Shown in pieces: positions 36,517 through 45,825 of a DNA stretch of 64,000 nucleotides. The notes below the pieces were generated by a model that ran no database searches, was not told where the DNA came from, and was given only the letters and a program-made list of their open reading frames with translations. Position numbers and translations under genes: made by a program. Numbering within the stretch: the stretch's first letter is position 1; the number at the start of each line of letters is the position of its first letter. This DNA comes from CAVXJN01 sp963773585 (lineage in GTDB: Bacteria > Pseudomonadota > Gammaproteobacteria > JASBUN01): the NCBI GenBank assembly GCA_963773585.1, contig CAVZBR010000001.1:186001-250000 (forward strand). Direction: 5' to 3'.

Positions 36517-37557
36517 ATGAGCGATTCCTTGGCGCCCAATTCGAGCATCATCCTGGCCGTGGACGACCAGCCGGTTTCCCGCGAACTGTTGGTGCGTGTT
36601 CTGACCGAACTCGGCTACCAGGTCGTGGCGGCCGACAGCGGTGAGGCGGCGCTTGAGATCGCATCTAGCGAACGGATCGACGGCGTCGTGTTGGATTTGC
36701 GCATGCCGGGCATGGGCGGGTTCGAAACCTGCCGCAAACTGCGTGCCGACCCGCGTCACGGAGTGACGCCTATCATCGCAGTTACGGCGATGGACCAATC
36801 CGATGCGCTGGCACAAGCGTTCGAGGCCGGCTGTGACGATTTCATAACCAAGCCGGTGACCCCGCTGGTGCTGGATTCGCGACTTCGCAGTCAGTTGCAG
36901 CGAGCTCACTTGTATCAACAACTGGAGCGGGTGCGACACAACCTCAACCGTTACCTGTCGCCACGCACCCAGCGCATGGTGGAAAAATACTCCGGCAGCA
37001 ACGAACTGCCGCCGCCGGAGCGGATCGAAGTATGCGTGCTGTTCAGCGATATCCGCGGTTTCACCCAGTTGTCCCAATCGATCGACCCGGAGGAGTTGTT
37101 CGCGCTGCTCAGCCATCAACTGGCCGCACAGGTCGATCTGGTTTATCAATACGGAGGTTACGTCGACAAGTACGCCGGCGACGGCATCATGGCCGTGTTC
37201 GAAGGTGAAGGCATGGCGCGACGCGGCGCGCAGTGTGCGCTCGATATCATATATCATGCCGCTGCCGGCGCGCCTGAGCACAAGCTGTTCGCAGTCGGCT
37301 GCGGACTGCACTGCGGACCGGCAGTGATCGGCAATATCGGTTCACCCGAACATCTGGATTATTCCGTGATCGGCGAATCGGTGAATCTCGCCGCACGGCT
37401 GTGCGGTCACGCCGAGCCCATGGCGGTCATCGTGTCCGAAGCCATTGAGGGTGCGATCGGCGAAGGCCAGGGTCTGCGCTTCAGCAACCGGCGCGCAATC
37501 AAGGTCAAAGGTTTTAGCCACCCCGTTACCATCGCCGAACTGGAAGCCATTTCCTGA
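36517..37557 (+). CDS. Response regulator receiver - class III adenylate/guanylate cyclase fusion
   Basis: 346 aa. The ATG at 36517 has GGAG 6 nt upstream; an earlier in-frame ATG at 36505 is less well placed. A receiver domain (~8-130) has the phospho-acceptor aspartate in VLDLRMPG (D60) and the KP pair (TKPVTP). A short helical linker leads to a class III nucleotide cyclase domain (~165-345) with both metal-binding aspartates (FSDIRG, D178; YAGDGIM, D222) and the transition-state stretch SVNLAARLC. It should make cyclic AMP (or cyclic GMP) in response to phosphorylation. No histidine kinase is adjacent. Confidence 0.93.
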   Translation: MSDSLAPNSSIILAVDDQPVSRELLVRVLTELGYQVVAADSGEAALEIASSERIDGVVLDLRMPGMGGFETCRKLRADPRHGVTPIIAVTAMDQSDALAQAFEAGCDDFITKPVTPLVLDSRLRSQLQRAHLYQQLERVRHNLNRYLSPRTQRMVEKYSGSNELPPPERIEVCVLFSDIRGFTQLSQSIDPEELFALLSHQLAAQVDLVYQYGGYVDKYAGDGIMAVFEGEGMARRGAQCALDIIYHAAAGAPEHKLFAVGCGLHCGPAVIGNIGSPEHLDYSVIGESVNLAARLCGHAEPMAVIVSEAIEGAIGEGQGLRFSNRRAIKVKGFSHPVTIAELEAIS

Positions 37558-37589
37558 TCGTCTTGAGCTGCGCCGGATTTTTCGGCGGC

Positions 37590-37845
37590 CAACCCGTAGG
37601 TTGGGTCAAGCGCGCAGCGCGGACCCAACAATGTCGCTCCGTCGCCCAAACACCTTTTTCAAAAGCTCGGTACCGCGCGCAACCGGGTCCTCGCGGATGC
37701 GTTGTTCCTCGGCGGCCAACACGTAGGTCGGTTCAAGCGCCTAGCGCAGACCCAACAATGTAGTCGCCTCAGCGCCCAAACACCTTTTTCAAAAGCTCGG
37801 TGCTGCGCGCAACGGGGTCTTGGCGGATGCGTTGTTCTTCGTCGG
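37590..37845. repeat. 130-bp duplication containing the 3' end of the DUF4197 gene and a REP variant
   Basis: GCCCAAACACCTTTTTCAAA begins at 37644 and again at 37774, where it is the coding end of the DUF4197 gene on the minus strand. Each copy also holds a palindrome variant with arms of the type GTTGGGTC / GACCCAAC. The copy nearer 37644 is a decayed second 3' end with no start and is not translated as part of the gene. Confidence 0.85.
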
Positions 37846-38503
37846 CAAGCTTCAGGAACAACCCGTCCAGCGCCTCGCTCGTGACGTATTGATCCAGGTC
37901 GATGCTTTCTGCGTTGAGCAATCCGCCGGCCATCGGCGTCGCTCGTTGGACCAGTTGCTTGTAAGCTGCGGTCACGTTGGTGTTTTCGGTGGCTTTCCTG
38001 ACGATTGGCAAAAACGCGGCATGTAACTGCTCGCGTGTGTGCGTCTTGAAATACTCAGTGGCGGCATTATTCGGCCCGGAGACGATCGCTTTGGCATCCG
38101 TGAGTTGCATCCCTTGAATCGTCTTCAGAAAGATGTCGGTGGCCACAGGCACTGCCTGTTCGGCGGCGTGATTCATGCTGGCGACGAACTGATCGACGTA
38201 TTTGCCTTGACCGAAGTTGCGGGCCAGTTTTTCGACGGCCGCGACCTGTTTTGGCAGCGGAATTCGGACTTGGGGATCCTGCAAATAACCGCCGGCCTGA
38301 CCGAGCTGGTCGACGGCGCGTTTCACCCCCACCGACAGCGCTTCGAGCACGCCTTGCACCATGTCCTGGTTGGAAAGCGCTGCAGTCGTTGTATTGCCGG
38401 AATTCCTGTCCTGGCCGCCCAGCAGGCCGCGCAATTGATCGCGAAAATCCGCGTGGGCAATAGGGATCGTCAGCAGCGCTAGGATCAGTATCGCTTGTTT
38501 CAT
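37769..38503 (-). CDS. DUF4197 domain exported protein
   Basis: 244 aa. A short signal peptide (MKQAILILALLTIPIAHA) is followed by the DUF4197 helical domain: VLEALSVGVKRAVDQLGQ, LPKQVAAVEKLA, GMQLTDAKAIVSGPNNAATEYF and YVTSEALDGLFLKLADEEQRIRQDP (partly listed). DUF4197 proteins are periplasmic and of unknown function. GAGG precedes the ATG by 6 nt. The extreme 3' end is duplicated downstream. Confidence 0.9.
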   Translation of the reverse strand: MKQAILILALLTIPIAHADFRDQLRGLLGGQDRNSGNTTTAALSNQDMVQGVLEALSVGVKRAVDQLGQAGGYLQDPQVRIPLPKQVAAVEKLARNFGQGKYVDQFVASMNHAAEQAVPVATDIFLKTIQGMQLTDAKAIVSGPNNAATEYFKTHTREQLHAAFLPIVRKATENTNVTAAYKQLVQRATPMAGGLLNAESIDLDQYVTSEALDGLFLKLADEEQRIRQDPVARSTELLKKVFGR

Positions 38504-38833
38504 CGTAGCCTCGTTGCAATGGAGCGCCGCGGCGCGTTCGCCAAGCATAGCGGTTGTCGTCCCGCATGTGTGGTACGGCGGTCAGGTGCGCTTCTATCGC
38601 TGGCCGGCGGCGCCGTCGCTACATGCCAGGCATTGGTACAGCCACGGTAGCGGCTTGCGGACTTCCCAACCCTTGATCCTGGGATCCACCGGCATTCCAC
38701 TCAGCGCCACGGCCCCCGTGGGCGCTGACGGCGTCGCCATTGAAAAGCGTTGCGCAGAACCCATGTTCAGGTTGTAGGGTTGGACTCGCGGCGCGGAAAT
38801 GTTCGGGTGTGGGGCTGGATCGGGAGACGGACA
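38504..38833. other. Divergent intergenic region, no gene seen
   Basis: 330 bp between the DUF4197 gene and a plus-strand small exported protein. It should hold both promoters, but no clear elements can be assigned. Short frames on both strands look like chance. Confidence 0.35.
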
Positions 38834-39166
38834 ATGAATGTAGACGGCCGGCCCCATTTCTGGCTTGCGGCAGCAACGATGGCGTTGATCTCCGCGGCTG
38901 GCGGTTTCCACGGCGTACTCCACGCCCAGGAGCTGAAGAATCCGCCCAAGGGTTACAATCCGAGCCTGCCTCACTCCGACGCCCGTGTGGGGATCCAGAA
39001 ACACAGTCCTTACCTGTACCGCTACGAAAACGACTGGCAGCGCAATCGCGTCTGGCGCGACCGGCACGATCCGTTGCGGAATTTACCTACGATTCGAAAC
39101 GGGCAGGAGTCCAAGACCCAGCCGGAGCAGGGCCACGGCGAAAAGGCGGATGATAGCGACCCCTGA
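38834..39166 (+). CDS. Small exported protein, hypothetical
   Basis: 110 aa. The ATG follows GGGAGACGG. A signal peptide (ending GVLHA) is followed by a basic, polar, probably unstructured mature part rich in Arg, Asn, His and Pro (KNPPKGYNPSLPHSDARVG). No family was recognised. It precedes two small lipoproteins on the same strand but is separated from them by 134 bp. Confidence 0.6.
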   Translation: MNVDGRPHFWLAAATMALISAAGGFHGVLHAQELKNPPKGYNPSLPHSDARVGIQKHSPYLYRYENDWQRNRVWRDRHDPLRNLPTIRNGQESKTQPEQGHGEKADDSDP

Positions 39167-39300
39167 CCGCGTGTGGTCGCGCGGTCATCACAATGGGCGA
39201 CACGCCCGGCTTGTTCAGGTTCCGTTCAGGACCCCGCACCTATACTGAAGGTTGTACTGGGCAATATCGCATCCGACCGGAAGGCCGGAGGAGGCGCGTC

Positions 39301-39687
39301 ATGAACGCGTTCAAAGTGTCGAAATTGAGCCTGTCCGCGGCTTTCGTTGCGCTGACAATGTTGAGCGCCGGCTGTTACTACGTGCCGGCGTCCGGCACCT
39401 ACTACGATTACGATGATGGGAGCGGTTATTACTATCGCCCCTACCCCAGTTATTCCTATTACGTTTACGGTTATCCTTACTACTATGGCTATCCGCGTTA
39501 CTACGGGCCGTCTACCAGTTTGTCGATCGATATCATTGGCGGCAGCCACGTTTATCGCGATCATCGAAGCTGGAGAGGCGTACCGAATCGCGATCATCAC
39601 GGCGACTGGCGGGGCAACCGACGCGGCGGCGGCCACGACCGGCGGAGCGGTGGGCACGAACGCCACGGCGGCGGTCATCGCAATTGA
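39301..39687 (+). CDS. Small Tyr-rich, Gly/His-tailed lipoprotein
   Basis: 128 aa. GGAGGAGGCG precedes the ATG. The signal ends in the lipobox LSAGC. The mature protein has a Tyr-rich stretch (YYYRPYPSYSYYVYGYPYYYG, shortened here), a short beta-like segment (STSLSIDIIGG) and a tail of HxDH, RGGG and GGH motifs. The composition suggests a surface or metal-binding role, but that is inference. It is paralogous to the next gene, which shares the YPRY-x-STSL / YPRYIPYTSL arrangement and the His/Gly-rich end. Confidence 0.7.
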   Translation: MNAFKVSKLSLSAAFVALTMLSAGCYYVPASGTYYDYDDGSGYYYRPYPSYSYYVYGYPYYYGYPRYYGPSTSLSIDIIGGSHVYRDHRSWRGVPNRDHHGDWRGNRRGGGHDRRSGGHERHGGGHRN

Positions 39688-39835
39688 ACTCAACGCGCGC
39701 GGCTACCTGCGAAAGCGTAGAGCGGCGGCGGTACGCGCACGATCTGGTGCGGCAAGTATCGCCCACGCGCGCGAAAGAGGCAGAACCGTGCAAGGCTGAT
39801 TCGCGGGAGTTCCCGATTGCAAAACGGAGGCGCGC

Positions 39836-40153
39836 ATGACGAGAGCAGGCGGACGTTCACTCGGCGCGATCGCCGCGGCCATGAGTTTCGCAATGCTTGG
39901 CACGGGTTGTTATTACGGACCCACGCAGGGATATGAGGAATCCAGTTACGCTTCCTACCGCTATCCTCGCTACATTCCTTATACCAGCTTGCATTTCGGT
40001 ATTTTCAGTGGCCGCAAACATCACTACGGACACCATAATTGGCAAGGCGCCCCCAATCGCCACCACGGCCATGGCCACACGCGCGGCGAGCGACATAGCC
40101 GCGGTGGGGAGCGCGGCCGAAACCACGACGGTCATCACGGCCACAACCGGTAG
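39836..40153 (+). CDS. Small His/Gly-tailed lipoprotein, paralogue of the preceding gene
   Basis: 105 aa. The lipobox is LGTGC and is followed by YYGP. A Tyr-containing segment leads to HHNWQGAPNRHHGHGHTRG and a basic His/Gly-rich end. Order, length and motif spacing match the upstream lipoprotein, so the pair arose by duplication. CGGAGG precedes the ATG. The REP array begins directly after its stop. Confidence 0.68.
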   Translation: MTRAGGRSLGAIAAAMSFAMLGTGCYYGPTQGYEESSYASYRYPRYIPYTSLHFGIFSGRKHHYGHHNWQGAPNRHHGHGHTRGERHSRGGERGRNHDGHHGHNR

Positions 40154-40159
40154 ATCGAG

Positions 40160-41280
40160 TTCGCGCAACGTAACCCGACGTTTCCAAATCCGGCACCGCA
40201 ACCACGACGGTCGTCAACCCGTAGGTCGGGTTAGCGAAGCGTAACCCGACGATCATTTCGGTCCGGCATGCGCCCGATCAACCGCCGTGGATCAAGCGTC
40301 GGGAGCGTTACCATTGTCGGGTTCGCCTCCGGGCTTAACCCGACCTACAAATCCAAAACCCGGTACCGCAAGCACGACGGTCGTCAACCCGTAGGTCGGG
40401 TTAGCGAAGCGTAACCCGACGATCATTTCGGTCCGGCATGCGCCCGATCAACCGCCGTGGATCAAGCGTCGGGAGGGTTACCATTGTCGGGTTCGCCCTC
40501 CGGGCTTAACCCGACCTACAAATGCCAAATCAGGCGCCGCGAGCACGATGGTCGTCAACCCGTAGGTCGGGTTAGCGAAGCGTAACCCGACGATCATTTC
40601 GGTCCGGCATGCGCCCGATCAACCGCCGTGGATCAAGCGTCGGGAGCGTTACCATTGTCGGGTTCGCCTCCGGGCTTAACCCGACCTACAAATCCAAAAC
40701 CCGGTACCGCAAGCACGACGGTCGTCAACCCGTAGGTCGGGTTAGCGAAGCGTAACCCGACGATCATTTCGGTCCGGCATGCGCCCGATCAACCGCCGTG
40801 GATCAAGCGTCGGGAGCGTTACCATTGTCGGGTTCGCCCTCCGGGCTTAACCCGACCTACAAATCCAAAACCCGGTACCGCAAGCACGACGGTCGTCAAC
40901 CCGTAGGTCGGGTTAGCGAAGCGTAACCCGACGATCATTTCGGTCCGGCATGCGCCCGATCAACCGCCGTGGATCAAGCGTCGGGAGCGTTACCATTGTC
41001 GGGTTCGCCTCCGGGCTTAACCCGACCTACAAATCCAAAACCCGGTACCGCAAGCACGACGGTCGTCAACCCGTAGGTCGGGTTAGCGAAGCGTAACCCG
41101 ACGATCATTTCGGTCCGGCATGCGCCCGATCAACCGCCGTGGATCAAGCGTCGGGAGGGTTACCATTGTCGGGTTCGCCCTCCGGGCTTAACCCGACCTA
41201 CAGATGCCAAATCAGGCGCCGCGAGCACCATGATCGCCAACCCGTAGGTCGGGTTAGCGCAGCGTAATCCGACAACAACC
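40160..41280. repeat. Tandem REP array, 170/171-bp unit, six copies
   Basis: REPs of the form GTAGGTCGGGTTAGCGAAGC / GTAACCCGAC start at 40221, 40391, 40562, 40732, 40903 and 41073, with a closing one at 41244. Between them each unit has CATGCGCCCGATCAACCGCC and the second-loop palindrome. Units alternate in length by 1 bp (GTTCGCCTCC versus GTTCGCCCTCC), and several are otherwise identical, which points to recent expansion of pairs. It separates the lipoprotein pair from the giant-protein operon, whose last stop is 3 bp away. Confidence 0.94.
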
Positions 41281-41282
41281 GT

Positions 41283-44200
41283 TCAAAACTGAAACGTGCC
41301 TAAACCGATCGCCACGGGATCCGAGGCTTCGAGGTTGCGGGCGAAGGTGACGAACTCGAACGGCATTTCCACGCCCGCTGCCGAGTCGGCGGCAATCACT
41401 TGTGTGCCGGTGGGGGTGCCGTCGCCTTTCATTTGGGTGACGATGCGTACATGCACGACGTTGTTGTTGCGCACGCCGTCGTCGCCGATGGTAAGGACGG
41501 GCCCTGAGCTCAGCATTCGAGCCAATCCTTGCGGCGTGAAGCTTTGCGGCGGCCGTTCGCTGAGGCCGACTGCAGCCATGAAGACGCGAAAATCGGCCGC
41601 GCTCAATCCTTGGTTGTTGTCATAGCGGCTACGCCAGTCGCCGCCGAGACCGTCGAGGAAGGCCTCGACCGTCTGCGAGCGGCGCACTTGCCAGGCACGC
41701 ATCATGGTGCCGCCCGCGGCCCAGCACACCATGTTGGTGAGCTGTTTGATGGGTGATATGGGCGGATCGATAGCCACGTCGATGGCGGCGCCGCCGATGC
41801 GGTTGCGGCTTTGCACGTCCACCGAGCCGTCCGGGCGCGTGACCCGCACCGAGCCTTCCTTGGATTTGCTCGCGCGGTCGATGGCCTTCTGCACCGCCGG
41901 CGTTTTGGTTGGGCTTTCCGAGGTCGGCGCCTTTTCGCCGATGGCGCGGCGGAACAAATCTTCGGTCAATTTCTGCGCGCCTTCTTTGTCGATCAGTTTC
42001 TGGTCGCGGGCTTTCTTGATCGCCGCGAGGTCGCGGTCCATGGCGCGGTCGAGAAACTTCTGCTGCGCCAGCGCCGAGGCCCGCTGCGCGAACTCCTGAC
42101 CGACTTTGATTGACGACTTCAGCGCCTGGGCCGCGTTCTGTTGATTTAGCACCACGCCGGTCAGGTCCTTGAAGATGTTGCCGACCCCAAGCGCTTGCAC
42201 CGCCGCTGCGAGACCGGTGGCCGCCGGTGCTTCGGGGATATCCTGCATGCGCACAATGGCCTGGGGGAATTCGTCCGGCGCCAGACTTGGCGGTGTCTGC
42301 CGGCGGCTGGCAAGTGATAGGGCGCCGATGGCCGTCGGACGGTCGGGAATCGGTGCATCCTCCCAGTGCCAGAACACGGTATCGTCGATCACTTCGCAGC
42401 TGTTGCACTTGCCCATCACCGCTTCGGCGAACACGCCCGACGTGGGCATGCTGATGCGCATCGGTTGTGCGGCCTCGATGGCATACAAGTGGCGCAAATC
42501 TTCCGGCGTGGATTCGGCGAATTCGTAGGTAGGGTCGAGCCGCTGGCCTGGCGCCACCGGCATCACCAACGAATTGCCGACAATACCGATCACGCGGTTT
42601 TCCACCACCGAGGCGACGCTGCGCCCGCCGGCGTCCGGGGCGATGAAACCATCGAGCAGCAGGTAGCGGCGATTGGGATCCATGGCCGTCCAGATGGCGC
42701 GGTGGTAATACTCCACGTGCTCGTTGAGGTGACTGAGCAACCGTTCCGCGTAGCGCCGATCATATTCGCGCGGATTGCGCTTTTCGGCCACCGTCAGCGG
42801 CGTGGCAATCTGCACGGTATCCTGACCGGTATTGCGCAGACTGAGATCGTTGAGCACGCGCCGGTTCAGGAACAGGTAACCGTTGTAGTGATCGGTGCGA
42901 TAGCGCATGGTCGCCGAATCCACCCGCAACGCCGCGCCCGCGGGCAGGGTGGTGACGCCGTTGAACCGGATCTCGACCCGCGCGACTTCGGCGCGCGTCA
43001 TGTTCGGCAGCGGCGGCGCGATCCGCAAACTCACCAATAGCGGCCGGTCGTCGCGGTACTGGCTCACCAGCGTCGGGTCGACGTTGAGGTTCTCGAACGA
43101 GCCGCCGGCCCGAATCAGGCGAATGCCGAGTTTTTCCACCAAGCGCTGCGCCACCGCGGGTGCGATGCGCGCTTCCCAGGTCGCGTCACGGTCTTGGGGC
43201 CGCAGGCCGCCGAGAAAACGTTCCCAGACGGCTTGGGCGCTGTTGGGGCCGAGCAGCGCTTCGTCCTCGTACGGCTTCCAATTTTCGGCGACGAACAGAT
43301 CGTCGTCGTCATCCGCCGGCCTCGGTAGAGAAATGCGCATGCGAAATTCGGTATCGAGATAGGTCAAGCGCTCGTCGGCATAGCGCAGCAGGGGATAGTC
43401 GGCGTGCTGCCAGTTGTCGCGCACCCGATCCACGGCGTCGAAGGCCCAGGCCAGCCCCGGTTCGCGCAATTGCTGCGCCAGGGGCGTACGCCAGCGCAGC
43501 GCCTTGTCGGCATTGAAGGGCGAAATCGAAAACGGCACGAACAAACATTCCTGCACCTGCGCCAGTTCCTGGGACACCTGCAAATGCCGCAGTACTTCGA
43601 AGTACTCCACGGTCATGGCATGACAGTGGTTGTAATTGGCGATGACCTCGGTTTGGGCGCGCACAGATTCGCTTTGGCGTGCGGTCTGGACCACGGTGGT
43701 GCGCTGCGCGCGCACCGCGCTGGCCGCCTGTTGGGTGCGGTCGCGCACGCGATTGAGGGCCAGGCCCGCCACCGAACGTCCCGAAGTCTGGGAAGCGGTC
43801 GAGCCGGCGGACGACACACCGCCGGCGGCGCCGAATACGAACGGGCCGATGAAACCACCCAAAGCGCCGCCGCCCGCCGCCACATCGGCGTGGGAACGGG
43901 CATCGAGGGATTCCGACAACGACGAGCGAATGATGTCGCTGACGTCGCGATCGCGGCTCAACTGCGCCGTCACTCGTTCGCGCAGTTCCCGCGCCGCGCG
44001 CCGGGCGGTGACTTCCTCGCGATCCCAGTCCAGCACCGAGACCAGTTTCTGCTGTCCCGGGGCGAGGGGGAGGGAATAAAGCAGATCGCCCATCGAGTAG
44101 CCGTCGGCGCGCCAGACTTGCTTGATACTCAGCAAATGACCGTGGGCGATGGTGGTGGCTTGGTAGCGTTCGGGAACGTCTTCCCAATCGATTTGTTTGC

Positions 44201-45509
44201 TGTCGCTCAAAGCGAAGCGGCCGGCGCCGGCCTCGGCCAGGCGATCGGCGGCGGTGCGCACCTGGCGCACCACGCTGACATGTTCGGCATCCAGCAACCG
44301 CAGCGCCGACAGCGGCCGGTTTTCGCGCACCAGGTCCGTGATGACCGAGGTTTCCAGCGCCACCGGATTGCCGTTGCGCGCCCGGGCTTCCAGCACGCCG
44401 TCGAGAAGCGTGCGATCCGGCGCCCGTCCGCCTTGCCAGAGGCCATTCAAGTCAATGCCGGGGGTCAGCGCCGCGGCGCGATCGAAGGCGGAACCGAGCA
44501 CGGCGCCGGCGCTGCGTGTGGCGGCGCTGGCGGTGGTCGCCGCGGAACGCGCCAGGAGCACGGTCGGCGTCGTGATCGCACCCGGCTCGGGTTCCGGGCC
44601 GATTACCACCGACTCCGGTCGCAGCTGTGCCAGTTTCACCAGCCGATCCACCAGGAACGGCGGTACCGGCGGTTTCTTCGGCGGCGCGGGAGGATTGAGC
44701 GCCGGCTGGGTCGTGCGTACCACCGCCTGATAGACCACTTCCTCCACCGCGCGATTGGGCACAGTGAAATCGACACAGCGGCCGATGTCGGCGGCGAAGG
44801 CTTGCGGGTTCTCGCCCAACTCGTTCAAATCCGGCGTGCGCGGCGGCGTCTCCGGGCATTCGCAGTCCTCAGGTTGGGCGGCCGCTGCCGGCAGCTCCGG
44901 CAGCACCACCATGATGCGTAGCGGCAATTGCGCATCGACCAGAGGAATGGGCACCGGCGCCCCGCCGGCCACCACCGCGAACGCTTCGGCGTAGGGGTTC
45001 GGCGGCCACGGTCCGTAGAAATAGCCGTTCTCGGCCGTGGTGGCGACACTGATGGGCGCGGCCTTGTTGGCGTTGGTAGCGCGCGCCCACAGCACCACGA
45101 TCAAGCCGGGCGGGGCCGCAACACCGCCGCTGTCGATTACCCGACCGATGTACTTGGGCTGCGCACCGAGGGTGGGATCGTCGCTCGGCTCCACGATTAC
45201 CGGCGGCGCGACCGTTACCGCCACGCGTACATTGCGTCCGTCGCTGTCGGCGGCCAGTTCGGTTTGTCCGGCGACGACGCCATCGGGGCCGAAGACGCTG
45301 ACCGCGATGGGTCCGCTGCGCGCGTCGGCCTCCGGCACGGTCAGCGTGAAACTGCCATCGGCCGCGGGGTTCACAGCGCTGCGCCCGGGTGCGGTCACCG
45401 CGGGTGTCGTATCGGCCGCCGGGATGATGATCTCCTGGTAGTCGGCGGTCACCCGAAAACCGCTGAAGTCGCGGATGCGTCGGCTGGTGAGTTTTCCGAT
45501 CAAGTCCAT
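41283..45509 (-). CDS. Giant scaffold protein with C-terminal papain-like cysteine protease domain
   Basis: 1408 aa, last gene of a three-gene minus-strand operon. No signal peptide. N-terminal beta-rich segments (~1-210) lead to a conserved Cys motif (DCECPETPPRTPD) and CVDFTVPNR, then the central scaffold it shares with the 1839-aa protein: WRADGYSMGDLLYSLPLAPG, a Gly-rich hydrophobic stretch (~540-570), YNHCHAMTVEYFEVLRHL, LVMPVAPGQRLD and CNSC. After a helical linker (~1095-1230) comes a papain-like fold: KQLTNMVCWAAGGTMM with C1262, VVHVRIV with H1353 and AADSAAG with D1375, a complete triad in the order and style of AvrRpt2-like (C70) and C39-like proteases. The function of the scaffold is unknown to me. 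Confidence 0.8.
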   Translation of the reverse strand: MDLIGKLTSRRIRDFSGFRVTADYQEIIIPAADTTPAVTAPGRSAVNPAADGSFTLTVPEADARSGPIAVSVFGPDGVVAGQTELAADSDGRNVRVAVTVAPPVIVEPSDDPTLGAQPKYIGRVIDSGGVAAPPGLIVVLWARATNANKAAPISVATTAENGYFYGPWPPNPYAEAFAVVAGGAPVPIPLVDAQLPLRIMVVLPELPAAAAQPEDCECPETPPRTPDLNELGENPQAFAADIGRCVDFTVPNRAVEEVVYQAVVRTTQPALNPPAPPKKPPVPPFLVDRLVKLAQLRPESVVIGPEPEPGAITTPTVLLARSAATTASAATRSAGAVLGSAFDRAAALTPGIDLNGLWQGGRAPDRTLLDGVLEARARNGNPVALETSVITDLVRENRPLSALRLLDAEHVSVVRQVRTAADRLAEAGAGRFALSDSKQIDWEDVPERYQATTIAHGHLLSIKQVWRADGYSMGDLLYSLPLAPGQQKLVSVLDWDREEVTARRAARELRERVTAQLSRDRDVSDIIRSSLSESLDARSHADVAAGGGALGGFIGPFVFGAAGGVSSAGSTASQTSGRSVAGLALNRVRDRTQQAASAVRAQRTTVVQTARQSESVRAQTEVIANYNHCHAMTVEYFEVLRHLQVSQELAQVQECLFVPFSISPFNADKALRWRTPLAQQLREPGLAWAFDAVDRVRDNWQHADYPLLRYADERLTYLDTEFRMRISLPRPADDDDDLFVAENWKPYEDEALLGPNSAQAVWERFLGGLRPQDRDATWEARIAPAVAQRLVEKLGIRLIRAGGSFENLNVDPTLVSQYRDDRPLLVSLRIAPPLPNMTRAEVARVEIRFNGVTTLPAGAALRVDSATMRYRTDHYNGYLFLNRRVLNDLSLRNTGQDTVQIATPLTVAEKRNPREYDRRYAERLLSHLNEHVEYYHRAIWTAMDPNRRYLLLDGFIAPDAGGRSVASVVENRVIGIVGNSLVMPVAPGQRLDPTYEFAESTPEDLRHLYAIEAAQPMRISMPTSGVFAEAVMGKCNSCEVIDDTVFWHWEDAPIPDRPTAIGALSLASRRQTPPSLAPDEFPQAIVRMQDIPEAPAATGLAAAVQALGVGNIFKDLTGVVLNQQNAAQALKSSIKVGQEFAQRASALAQQKFLDRAMDRDLAAIKKARDQKLIDKEGAQKLTEDLFRRAIGEKAPTSESPTKTPAVQKAIDRASKSKEGSVRVTRPDGSVDVQSRNRIGGAAIDVAIDPPISPIKQLTNMVCWAAGGTMMRAWQVRRSQTVEAFLDGLGGDWRSRYDNNQGLSAADFRVFMAAVGLSERPPQSFTPQGLARMLSSGPVLTIGDDGVRNNNVVHVRIVTQMKGDGTPTGTQVIAADSAAGVEMPFEFVTFARNLEASDPVAIGLGTFQF

Positions 45510-45518
45510 GGCGCGCGC

Positions 45519-45821
45519 CTATACCACGAGTAAGTCGTCGGAGAATTGAAATTCGGTGTCGGCCAGCGGCCCGTCGACATAGCCGACCCGCACCACGTCG
45601 CCTGCCTGGGGCGGCGCCGGCAAAAACCCCTGAATACCGCCGATGCTGCCTTGCAGGAACCAGGGCATGATCATTTCCACGTTCTGATCGCCCACTTGCA
45701 CTGCCATCGGCATGGCGCGGACGTCGAAACCGTCGCCATGCAACACGACGCGCACGCGCCAGCGTTCGAACGCCGGTGGCGGATTGTTCAGGTTCTCGAA
45801 TTCGACGCGCTCGATGAACAT
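45519..45821 (-). CDS. 100-aa protein of unknown function between the two giant genes
   Basis: It starts 4 bp after the 1839-aa gene ends and stops 9 bp before the 1408-aa gene starts, so it is part of their operon. The protein is beta-rich and hydrophobic without a signal peptide; its start (MFIERVEFENL) echoes the end of the large upstream protein (MFIDSIELVKG). It contains GSIGGIQGFLPAPPQAGD and DVVRVGYVDG. It could be a structural partner, a chaperone or a protective factor for the enzymatic domains. I do not recognise the family. Confidence 0.7.
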   Translation of the reverse strand: MFIERVEFENLNNPPPAFERWRVRVVLHGDGFDVRAMPMAVQVGDQNVEMIMPWFLQGSIGGIQGFLPAPPQAGDVVRVGYVDGPLADTEFQFSDDLLVV

Positions 45822-45825
45822 GGTC

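Noticed and set aside
40160..41280. CRISPR-like array
   Set aside because: Units are ~170 bp and repeated whole, with no unique spacers and no cas genes; this is a tandem REP array.
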